Of a DNA stretch of 18,816 nucleotides, positions 13,125 to 18,816 are shown piece by piece. The DNA comes from VRUE01 sp044867925 (lineage in GTDB: Bacteria; Actinomycetota; Thermoleophilia; Solirubrobacterales; 70-9): contig JBIOVV010000005.1 of assembly GCA_044867925.1 (NCBI GenBank), forward strand, positions 1 through 18,816, written 5' to 3'. The notes beneath the pieces are model-generated. The model was given only the letters and a program-made list of their open reading frames with translations. It did no database searches and was not told the DNA's origin. Position 1 is the stretch's first letter. Each line of letters starts with the position of its first letter. A program made the position numbers and the translations under genes.

Positions 13125-15121
13125 GGGGCGGCGGGGCTGCCCGCCCGATCCCAGCGGCTCGCCAGCCTGGCGGCGGCGGCGCGCTCCTCGGCGAGGATTC
13201 GCTCGGCGACGCCGAGGACCTTTTGCTCCCCGGCCCGCCTGGCGACCCGCGCGAGCAGTTCGTAGGCGGCGATCTCGAGATGCTCGAAGGCGAAGGCGAA
13301 GCCCGTCAGCCTCGCCGCCGTGTCTGGCTGCGCGGCGAAGAAAGCGCCGACCTGCAGGCCGCCCAGCCGCAGCGCCGCGTCCTTGGCCTTGGCGGGTCCG
13401 GCGCCCCGCGCCTCGAGCCGTTCGCGGACCAGCAGCTCGTGCTCTTCGCTCTGGCGCAGGTGCTCGTCGAAGAACTTCTTCAGCGCCGCGTCGGTGACTA
13501 TCCGCGGCGCCGTTTCCAGCAGCTGCAGACCCTGCTTCTCGATCGCGTGGGCGTCAGCGAGGTAGCGATCCAGCCGGGCGGAGACCTCCTCCGCGCCGCC
13601 GCCGTTGAGGGACGCGTCGACCGCTGCCTCGAAGCCTGCCGCCAGCCGCTCGGCCATGCGCCTCTCCTCGCCGGCGATCTGGCGCGCCATCGCCGCGGTC
13701 GCCTCGTCACCCGCCGCTTCCGCGGTTCGCCGCAGCAGTTCGTAGGCGGCGATCTCCATGTGCGCGTAGGAGAAGGTGTGGGTGGCGAGCTTGCCGGGGG
13801 TGTCCGGTGGGCTCGCGGCGAAGACGACCATGCCGATGCCGCCGGCCTTGCCGGCGCTGTCCTCGAGCGTGGATGGGTCGGCGCCATGGGCCTGCAGGCG
13901 CTCCCGCACCCGGCGCTCCTGGTCTTCGGTCTCGTCCAAATGGCCCTCGAAGATCTCGGCGAGACGGCCCTCGCCGGCGATCTCCGGTGCCCTGCGCATC
14001 TGGGTCAGCGCCTGCTCCTCGATCGCGTGCACGTCGGCGAGCTGCCTGATCAGCTTCTGCTCGGGGCTATGGGCCCGCCGGCGGCCGCCCACCCCGGCTC
14101 TGAGCTCGTCGAGCCGACCGCCCACCCCGGCCGGTTCGAGCGGCGGTGCCGGCTTGCCGCCGCCGTCGCCGAGGCCGGCGATCAGCTCCGCCAACGCCTC
14201 GCAGGCGCTGACCCGAGGCCGCCAGCCCAGCTCCTGCTCGGCGCGCTCGGAGGACATCAACGGTGCGCCCATCGCCATGTCCAGCCAGCCGGCCGGCGTC
14301 GGCTGCAGGCGCAGCCGCCAGGTCAGGTCGGCGAGCCGTCGCGCCACCGAGACGGGCAGGGGAAACGTACGGGCGTCGAGCATCGTGGCCAGGTCCTTGC
14401 TGCCGAGCGGCGGATTGGCCGCGAGGTTGAAGGCGCCGCTGACGTCGCGGATCGCAGCGAGGGCGTAAGCCCGTCCCACGTCGGAGGTGTGGACTGCCTG
14501 AAAGCAGAGGCCCGGCAGGCGCGGGATCGCCGGGATCAGCCCGCTGCGCAGGAGGAAGCTGGGCAGAAACGGCCCGGCGAAGAGGCGCCGGATCTCCGTC
14601 GCCGCGTCTCCCTTGAAGATCAGCGCCGGCCGCAGGCGCACCACCCGGGTGTCCGGCACGCGCACCTCGAACTCGTCGAGCTGTTCCTCCACCAACGCCT
14701 TGTGGCGCGAGTAGAAGGAAGTTTCGATGCCGCCGACCGGCCAGTCCTCGGTGACCAGATGGCCTTTCGGCCCCGGCGCGTAGGCGCCGACAGAGGATGC
14801 GTAGATCAGCTTTGGCACCCGCGCCGCGCCCACCGCCTCGAACACGCGGCGACTGCCCTCGACGTTGATGCGCTCCAGGGCTCCGGCGTCATGCGAGGGC
14901 TGGATCGCCCAGGCAAGGTGTACGACCGCATCGGCGCCTTCGAAGACCGGCTCGAGGGAAGAGCTGACCACGTCGGCTTTCACCCAGCTCGTCTTCTCCG
15001 GCTTCCAGGCAGGCACCCGTCGCGCCAACCCGATCACTTCCTCGATCTCATCGCGCTCGACCAGCGCTTCGATGACGCTCGCGCCGACGTTGCCGGTGGC
15101 CCCCGTGATGACGACCCTCAT
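13121..15121 (-). CDS. Fusion: extended SDR (NAD-dependent epimerase-like) + two DUF892/YciF ferritin-like domains
   Basis: 666 residues. Residues 1-315 are an atypical extended short-chain dehydrogenase: GATGNVG (7-13), Asp50 after the third strand, YASS (107-110) and catalytic Tyr137-x3-Lys141. After a Gly/Pro-rich linker (315-350) come two homologous helical domains (about 353-500 and 512-655). Each shows DVHAIEEQ/DAHAIEKQ, GHLDETEDQ/EHLRQSEEH, HMEIAAYELL/HLEIAAYELL and GEERRMAERL/AEERAAAARL, the Glu/His spacing of DUF892 (YciF) four-helix ferritin-like proteins. The open frame extends upstream, but the ATG at 15121 starts exactly at the Rossmann strand; its Shine-Dalgarno is weak. No frameshift separates the parts. 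It might couple a reductase to a diiron or storage module; the function is unknown. Confidence 0.88.
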   Translation of the reverse strand: MRVVITGATGNVGASVIEALVERDEIEEVIGLARRVPAWKPEKTSWVKADVVSSSLEPVFEGADAVVHLAWAIQPSHDAGALERINVEGSRRVFEAVGAARVPKLIYASSVGAYAPGPKGHLVTEDWPVGGIETSFYSRHKALVEEQLDEFEVRVPDTRVVRLRPALIFKGDAATEIRRLFAGPFLPSFLLRSGLIPAIPRLPGLCFQAVHTSDVGRAYALAAIRDVSGAFNLAANPPLGSKDLATMLDARTFPLPVSVARRLADLTWRLRLQPTPAGWLDMAMGAPLMSSERAEQELGWRPRVSACEALAELIAGLGDGGGKPAPPLEPAGVGGRLDELRAGVGGRRRAHSPEQKLIRQLADVHAIEEQALTQMRRAPEIAGEGRLAEIFEGHLDETEDQERRVRERLQAHGADPSTLEDSAGKAGGIGMVVFAASPPDTPGKLATHTFSYAHMEIAAYELLRRTAEAAGDEATAAMARQIAGEERRMAERLAAGFEAAVDASLNGGGAEEVSARLDRYLADAHAIEKQGLQLLETAPRIVTDAALKKFFDEHLRQSEEHELLVRERLEARGAGPAKAKDAALRLGGLQVGAFFAAQPDTAARLTGFAFAFEHLEIAAYELLARVARRAGEQKVLGVAERILAEERAAAARLASRWDRAGSPAAP

Positions 15122-15348
15122 CGGGCGCCGCGTTGTCTTGGCTTGGTTGCTCCCATGCTCCCGATTGCCCGCTCCGAAGCTGACCGAAACTCCAGTCCTC
15201 TCCGACGTGTGCGCTCTACAACTTAGGGCAAAATGTTTTCTAATCCAAACTTGCTGTGTACCGGCGCTCGCCACCAGGGACGTGCAGGCGTCCCCTCCGG
15301 GCTGGTTTGGCGTGGTTTCCTCTATCAAAGGACGGGTACTGCCCGCCC

Positions 15349-15573
15349 ATGATCGACACCAAGTCGATTCCCCGACCCGGTGAGCGCTGGCTGAGCTGCC
15401 CGCCTTACGTGCTGATCGCCCACGTACTCCGGGTCGAGCGGGGTGCCGGCCCGCCCCTCGTCACCTATGAGCTGCAGGACGACGACGGCATGCCGCTGGA
15501 AAGCGTCGAGCACGCCGTGCTCGACGACGCCTGGTGGAAGGCGTTCCAGCCGATGCGCCGGCGCATCGGCTAG
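15349..15573 (+). CDS. Small hypothetical protein
   Basis: A 74-residue soluble protein beginning MIDTKSIPRPGERW, with an acidic middle (ELQDDDG) and a C-terminal Trp pair (DDAWWKAF). I do not recognise a family. The frame is open upstream to 15256, but the extra residues are low-quality and the ATG at 15349 starts a sequence with normal codon use. A GGACGGG lies about 11 nt upstream. It is divergent from the SDR fusion gene across about 230 bp, and 49 nt upstream of the membrane phosphatase, with which it may be cotranscribed. The compact beta-rich pattern (YVLIAHVLRV, PLVTYEL) suggests a small beta-barrel or ligand-binding fold, but that is a guess. Confidence 0.7.
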   Translation: MIDTKSIPRPGERWLSCPPYVLIAHVLRVERGAGPPLVTYELQDDDGMPLESVEHAVLDDAWWKAFQPMRRRIG

Positions 15574-15622
15574 GCGCGGCAGGCGACTCGCCCGCCTCCG
15601 GCCCTCCTATAGGGTCGAGCAG

Positions 15623-16648
15623 GTGTCAGGCTCGAATAGCGCTCGTGTTGCCTGGCTCTGCGCCGCCGCGACAGGGGTGTTCGTCGCCTGGCTGCTCGCC
15701 CCGGGATCCTCAAGCATCGGCATTGGCTTCTTCTACGCGATCCCGGTCGGGCTGGCGGTCTGGTGGTTCGGGCGCCGTGCCGGAGCGATCGCCGTGCTCG
15801 GCTGTGGGGTCCTCTACTGCGCCGGGGCGCTGCTTCAACCGGTCAATGAGTTCGGCATCGCCCTCAGCCTGCGCATGTTGGCCCTGATCGGCGTCGCGGT
15901 ACTGGTCTCGCTGCTGCGCGAGCGCCAGCTGGTCCTCGAGCACTCGGCAGAGGAACTGGACGCGATCCGGGCGGCGTTGACGCCCGCCGCCCTGCCGCGC
16001 CTGCCCAAGGTCGACACGGCTGCCGCCTTCATCCCCTCCGAGTACGGCGTCTCGGGCGACTTCTACCTGCTCACCAACGGACCCGACAGCTCTGCGGTGG
16101 CGATCGTCGGCGACGTCACCGGCCACGGTCCCGAGGCTGCCCGGCTGGCGACCTTCGTCCGCGCCCGCTTTGCCGCCTTTGTCGCCGGAACCAGCGACCC
16201 CGCCGAGTTGCTGATGTTGACCAACGGCGCCCTCGCCGAACGGCCGCCGCGTGAGCGCGAGCTGGTCAGCGCCGCCTGTCTACGGCTTCGCGACGGCCGG
16301 CTCTCCTGGGCGATCGCCGGGCACCCCCCGCCGCTGCTGCTGCCGGGCCTCGAAGAGCTCTCGTCAGATCCCTCGACATATCTGCTCGGCGCCGACCCCG
16401 ACTTGGTCCTGCGCAACCGCGAGATCCCGTTGCCGAGCGGCGAGGGCGTCGTCGTCTACACCGACGGCGCCACCGACGTTCGTCGTGACGGAGCTGCACT
16501 CGGCCTCGAGGGCCTCTCCCGCTTTCTCTCGCCGCTGGCGCACTCGCCCGCGGCGGTACTGGTCAGTCGGCTCGAGAAAGCGATTCTGGAGTGGGCTGAC
16601 GGCCCGATTCGGGATGACCTATGCGTCCTGGTTCTGAAGCCACGGTAA
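15623..16648 (+). CDS. Membrane-anchored SpoIIE/PP2C serine phosphatase
   Basis: 341 residues. Four hydrophobic segments (about 8-26, 32-49, 52-72, 80-97) form a compact membrane domain, followed by a helix with RERQLVLEHSAEELDAI and a SpoIIE-type PP2C domain (about 120-340). Phosphatase motifs are intact: SGDFYLL (Asp146), VGDVTGHG (Asp164), IAGHPPPLLL, YTDGATDV (Asp281) and IRDDLCVLVL (Asp331/332). It is likely a membrane-sensing RsbU-type phosphatase acting on an anti-anti-sigma factor. The GTG at 15623 is chosen because AGGG lies 8 nt upstream and the membrane domain begins right after it; the longer upstream frame is out-of-family. Its last 86 nt overlap the zinc-ribbon gene antisense. 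Confidence 0.9.
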   Translation: MSGSNSARVAWLCAAATGVFVAWLLAPGSSSIGIGFFYAIPVGLAVWWFGRRAGAIAVLGCGVLYCAGALLQPVNEFGIALSLRMLALIGVAVLVSLLRERQLVLEHSAEELDAIRAALTPAALPRLPKVDTAAAFIPSEYGVSGDFYLLTNGPDSSAVAIVGDVTGHGPEAARLATFVRARFAAFVAGTSDPAELLMLTNGALAERPPRERELVSAACLRLRDGRLSWAIAGHPPPLLLPGLEELSSDPSTYLLGADPDLVLRNREIPLPSGEGVVVYTDGATDVRRDGAALGLEGLSRFLSPLAHSPAAVLVSRLEKAILEWADGPIRDDLCVLVLKPR

Positions 16649-16811
16649 GGGGGACGCTGCGAAGTTTCGCTTTGGTCTCTCGGGGGAACTCGAAAGGCTT
16701 GAAGACCAGCGGCGAGGTGACACGATCGCGCACCTGGCAGCGCGGGCAGTTCTCGATCGCCATCGCGTGCATGGCGCTGTAGCTGCTGCCGCAATTCTCA
16801 CATCTGAACAT
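16563..16811 (-). CDS. Small zinc-ribbon protein
   Basis: 82 residues. The N-terminal FRCENCGSSYSAMHA and ENCPRCQVRDR supply two CxxC knuckles (Cys4/7 and Cys22/25), a short zinc ribbon or rubredoxin-like site. The rest is basic and probably disordered. The ATG at 16809-16811 has an excellent Shine-Dalgarno (GGGAGG, 8 nt upstream), which also rules out the longer frame. The last 28 codons lie inside the 3' end of the convergent PP2C gene. It is divergent from the MEDS-HATPase gene. The role is unknown; such ribbons bind nucleic acid or act as small adaptors. Confidence 0.8.
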   Translation of the reverse strand: MFRCENCGSSYSAMHAMAIENCPRCQVRDRVTSPLVFKPFEFPRETKAKLRSVPLTVASEPGRIGHPESGRQPTPESLSRAD

Positions 16812-16857
16812 CGGTGCAACCTCCCATAGACAACCCAATGCCTTTTGGACAACCGGA

Positions 16858-16893
16858 ATGAGCAACGGCTACCCACTCCTCCCTGGTGTCTAA
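16858..16893 (+). other. Possible 11-codon leader ORF overlapping the MEDS-HATPase start
   Basis: An ATG at 16858, with GGAC 8 nt upstream, opens MSNGYPLLPGV and stops at a TAA (16891-16893), 3 nt past the GTG start of the MEDS-HATPase gene in another frame. That GTG has no Shine-Dalgarno of its own, so translation could depend on ribosomes ending this short ORF. There is no evidence beyond position and spacing. Confidence 0.3.
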
Positions 16894-17806
16894 ACCCGGC
16901 TTCCGCCACGAGGCGCTGATCTACAGCGACCCCGATGATTTTCTCGCCGGCGCCGTCCCCTTTCTGCATGACGCGCTGCAGGCGGAGGAGCCGGCGCTGG
17001 TCGCGGTCAGCCAGAGCAACACGCGACTGCTCGAAGCCGAGCTCGGGGCCGAGGCCGTCGAGATTCGCTTTGAGCCGATCGAGGAGCTGGGGCGCAATCC
17101 CGCCCGGCTGATCCCCTTCTGGCGCGACTTCCTCGAGGCTGAGGGCGGGCGCCCCGTTCGCGGCATCGGCGAACCGGTCTGGCCGGGGCGAGGCGCCGCG
17201 GAGATCGACGAGTGCCAGCGGCACGAGTCCCTGCTCAACGTCGCCTTCGCGCAGTCCCCGTCCCTGTCGCTGCTCTGCCCCTACGACGGCGGCGCCCTCT
17301 CCGACGACGTCCTCGCCGGCATATCCCATGCCCACAGCAGCGTGATCAGCCGCGGTACGAGCGAACCGAGCCGGGACTACCTGGCCGAGCGCGATTGCTT
17401 TGCCGGTGAGCTGCCCGCCCCTCCGGCCACCGCCGAGGCGTTCGTCTTCGACCGCAACAAGCTGTTCAGCCTCAGGCGCTGGGTGGAGCGGGTGGCCCGG
17501 GAGGCCGAGATGGCCTCCCGGCAGACCGCCGACCTGATCGCCGCCGCCAGCGAGCTGGCCGCCAACAGCATCGCCCACGGCGGTGGCGTCGGCACCGTGC
17601 GCAGCTGGCGCGAGCCTGGCCGCCTGCTGATCGAGTTCGAGGACCGGGGGACGATCGACGAGCCGCTCGTCGGCCGCCTTCGGCCCAGCGTCGCCCAGGA
17701 AAGGGGCCGCGGGCTCTGGCTCGCCAACCAATTCTGCGACCTGGTCCAGATCCGCTCCAACGCCCTCGGGACCATGGTGCGCCTGCAAACCGCGCTTGCC
17801 GAGTAA
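16886..17806 (+). CDS. MEDS sensor domain + RsbW-like HATPase (anti-sigma regulatory kinase)
   Basis: 306 residues. The N-terminal MEDS domain (about 5-160; DcmR-type sensory domain) shows FRHEALIYSDPDDFLAG, VRGIGEPVWPGRG and LSLLCPYDGGAL. The C-terminal half (about 185-300) is a GHKL ATPase of the RsbW/HATPase_c_2 type, with N-box ASELAANSIAHGG (Glu223, Asn227), G1 FEDRGTID and G2 RGRGLWLANQ. The family phosphorylates anti-anti-sigma factors or binds sigma factors; the MEDS domain is thought to sense a small molecule. With the PP2C phosphatase just upstream it forms a kinase/phosphatase pair for partner switching, although no STAS protein or sigma gene is adjacent. GTG 16886 is the only conventional start; it has no ribosome site. 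Confidence 0.9.
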   Translation: MSKPGFRHEALIYSDPDDFLAGAVPFLHDALQAEEPALVAVSQSNTRLLEAELGAEAVEIRFEPIEELGRNPARLIPFWRDFLEAEGGRPVRGIGEPVWPGRGAAEIDECQRHESLLNVAFAQSPSLSLLCPYDGGALSDDVLAGISHAHSSVISRGTSEPSRDYLAERDCFAGELPAPPATAEAFVFDRNKLFSLRRWVERVAREAEMASRQTADLIAAASELAANSIAHGGGVGTVRSWREPGRLLIEFEDRGTIDEPLVGRLRPSVAQERGRGLWLANQFCDLVQIRSNALGTMVRLQTALAE

Positions 17807-17820
17807 CTCCTCGGCCCTTC

Positions 17821-18090
17821 CTAGGCGGTGTCTTCCTCGCCGGGCCAGGTGCCCGTGAGCGAGGCGAAGCTGCTGCGGGCGCCGCGGTCCACCATCCCTT
17901 TGACCAAGCGGAAGATCGCGCCCTCGAGCAAGAGCGCGGCGATCAGCTTCGGGTAGGAGACGGTGCGGTCCTCCGCCTCGGGCGGATCCTCGTCGTCGAT
18001 CGCCGCCCAGAGCCGCTCGAAACCCTTCTGGGCAGCGAAGCCCGCGGCGAGGCCGGCGAGAATCCCGATCGGGGCAAAGAGAACCTTCAC
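17821..18090 (-). CDS. DUF4235 family membrane protein
   Basis: 89 residues. The N-terminal hydrophobic helix IGILAGLAAGFAAQKGFERLW and a second one around LIAALLLEGAIFRLVKGMVDRG, with the terminal LTGTWPGEE, match the actinobacterial DUF4235 family, a short two-helix membrane protein of unknown function. The GTG at 18090 is the start, with no strong Shine-Dalgarno. It converges with the MEDS-HATPase gene, leaving 14 nt between stops, and is divergent from the decayed TetR-type gene. Confidence 0.85.
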   Translation of the reverse strand: MKVLFAPIGILAGLAAGFAAQKGFERLWAAIDDEDPPEAEDRTVSYPKLIAALLLEGAIFRLVKGMVDRGARSSFASLTGTWPGEEDTA

Positions 18091-18200
18091 GCTGGCGAGC
18101 TACCCGAGCCTCCCTGGCGGCAAACTGCGCTTTCCGGGAGCTTGCGCTTGCAGACATTGATGTTTACCATTGGCCGCTCCAACGGCAGCGGGGCGGGGGG

Positions 18201-18683
18201 ATGGGCGAGGGCGCACGGCAATCAGATGACTTCGCGTTGGCCTTCGACTCGGCGTTCGCGACGCTGCAGGTTCGCCTCGAGTCGGCCTGCGCCGCGACGC
18301 GCGAGTGGCCCCGGGGAGTCGCGGCCGGCATCCGTGCCGCCTTCGAGTGGGTGGCCGCGGAGCCGCGCTCGGCCCAGCTGCTGACCAACGAGGCGCTCGC
18401 CGGCGGCAAGGCCGGCTTTGAGCGCTACGAGCGCATGGTCGCTTACGTCGCCGGCCTGCTCGCACCCGGTCGCACGCAGGCCGGCCACGGCGAGCGCCTG
18501 CCCGAGCTGACCGAGCGGGCGATGGCGAGCGGGGTGACGATGCTGGTCGCCCAGCGCCTCTCGCTCGGTCAGGAGGCGGAGCTGCCCGCGCTTGCCGGTG
18601 AGGCGATCTAGTTCGTGCTGACGCCATACCTGGGCAGCGCCGAGGCGCGGCGGGTCGCAGCAGACGACCCATTTGACATGTGA
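18201..18683 (+). pseudogene. TetR-type regulator remnant: HTH missing, internal amber codon
   Basis: An ATG at 18201 after a G-rich tract (GGGGCGGGGGG) opens 136 codons ending in a TAG at 18609-18611. The sequence resembles the C-terminal ligand domain of TetR regulators (SDDFALAFDSAF, EWPRGVAAGIRAAFEWVAAEP). After the TAG the same frame continues with FVLTPYLGSAEARRVAADD to a TGA at 18681. FVLTPYLG..EARR is the usual TetR C-terminal end, so the amber codon interrupts a once longer protein. No helix-turn-helix is encoded upstream in any continuous frame; the upstream codons are not homologous. This is probably a decaying gene. A truncated, DNA-binding-free protein still expressed is possible but less likely. 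Confidence 0.65.
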
Positions 18684-18739
18684 CTAATTAGGGCATGTAT
18701 CCCTTCTTAGGGGGTAGCTTTTCCCCTTTCTGAAGCGCC

Positions 18740-18760
18740 AAAAAGCCGTCCTCTGACGGC
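18740..18760 (-). terminator. Rho-independent terminator for a minus-strand transcript
   Basis: Read on the minus strand, GCCGTC-AGAG-GACGGC forms a perfect 6-bp stem with a 4-nt loop, directly followed by TTTTT. It points left, so it would end a transcript that enters from beyond the right edge of the window. An alternative outer pairing (AGCGCC 18734-18739 with GGCGCT 18758-18763) would compete with it. Confidence 0.6.
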
Positions 18761-18768
18761 GCTACGTT

Positions 18769-18798
18769 CCCCGGCCTGAAATGACAAAGCGGCCGGGG
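18769..18798. repeat. Perfect 8-bp inverted repeat
   Basis: CCCCGGCC (18769-18776) and GGCCGGGG (18791-18798) are exact complements around a 14-nt loop. The stretch 18684-18816 has no credible gene: the open frames here have codon use unlike the rest of the window. It lies just beside the minus-strand terminator, so it could belong to the 3' region of the neighbouring gene outside the window. Confidence 0.55.
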
Positions 18799-18816
18799 CA
18801 CCGCTGACACGGCCCC

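Noticed and set aside
13223..15226. A 667-codon open frame on the plus strand
   Set aside because: It is antisense to the SDR-ferritin fusion, has no family motifs and an amino-acid composition dominated by Arg/Gly/Gln/Leu typical of a GC-rich shadow frame.
15122..15328. N-terminal extension of the SDR fusion to 15328
   Set aside because: The extra residues have no similarity pattern to SDR proteins and the AT-rich stretch looks like a promoter region; the Rossmann strand starts right at the ATG at 15121.
16619..18157. A 512-codon minus-strand open frame
   Set aside because: It is antisense to the MEDS-HATPase gene and only in its last part near the zinc-ribbon gene; no motif support.

Overview
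This 18.8 kb window is GC-rich, gene-dense chromosomal DNA with strongly GC-biased third codon positions, many GTG/TTG starts and few long intergenic gaps. The gene content (DrrAB-type exporter with MarR, PadR regulator, SpoIIE-type phosphatases with an RsbW-like kinase, DUF4235, MEDS sensor, several MpsC/DUF2294 proteins) suggests a high-GC actinobacterium, most likely of the Thermoleophilia/Solirubrobacterales type. The taxon is inferred from gene content and composition; no rRNA or other phylogenetic marker is present. I see no tRNA, rRNA, CRISPR array, insertion sequence or phage gene.

Layout, left to right. (1) 1-1540: two minus-strand alpha/beta hydrolases, one with an Asp and one with a Ser nucleophile; the first runs off the left edge. 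(2) 1610-2542: a lone queuosine-salvage nucleosidase (Qng1 family). It is followed by an intergenic pair of 43-nt palindromic repeats (2553-2666). (3) 2683-5796: a DrrA-like ATPase and two ABC-2 permeases, coupled by 4-nt overlaps, divergent from a MarR regulator. A MarR-type palindrome lies over the regulator's promoter. (4) 5818-9240: minus-strand genes FAD monooxygenase, prephenate-dehydratase-like protein, SnoaL-like protein and MpsC/DUF2294 protein, divergent from a PadR regulator. This looks like a small PadR-controlled locus of unknown chemistry. (5) 9251-12272: a PAS-GAF-PP2C phosphatase followed by three more MpsC/DUF2294 paralogs. Two of these converge and overlap by 78 nt through the conserved ends of both domains. 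(6) 12543-15121: a DHFR/RibD-C-like reductase, convergent with an unusual fusion of an extended short-chain dehydrogenase to two DUF892/YciF-type ferritin-like domains. (7) 15349-18090: a small conserved-looking protein, a membrane-anchored PP2C phosphatase, a zinc-ribbon protein overlapping it antisense, a MEDS-HATPase (RsbW-like) protein and a DUF4235 membrane protein. (8) 18201-18816: a decayed TetR-type regulator with no HTH and an in-frame amber codon, then an AT-richer stretch with a minus-strand terminator and a perfect 8-bp inverted repeat.

How it may work together (inference): two PP2C phosphatases and the RsbW-like ATPase form a partner-switching (SigB-like) signalling set, although no anti-sigma antagonist or sigma factor lies in the window. 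The two divergent regulator/target loci (MarR-exporter and PadR-oxygenase) look like stress or xenobiotic responses. The most unusual items are the SDR-ferritin-like fusion, the four MpsC paralogs without MpsA/MpsB, the PadR locus containing a prephenate-dehydratase-like protein, and the structured repeats after the Qng1 gene.
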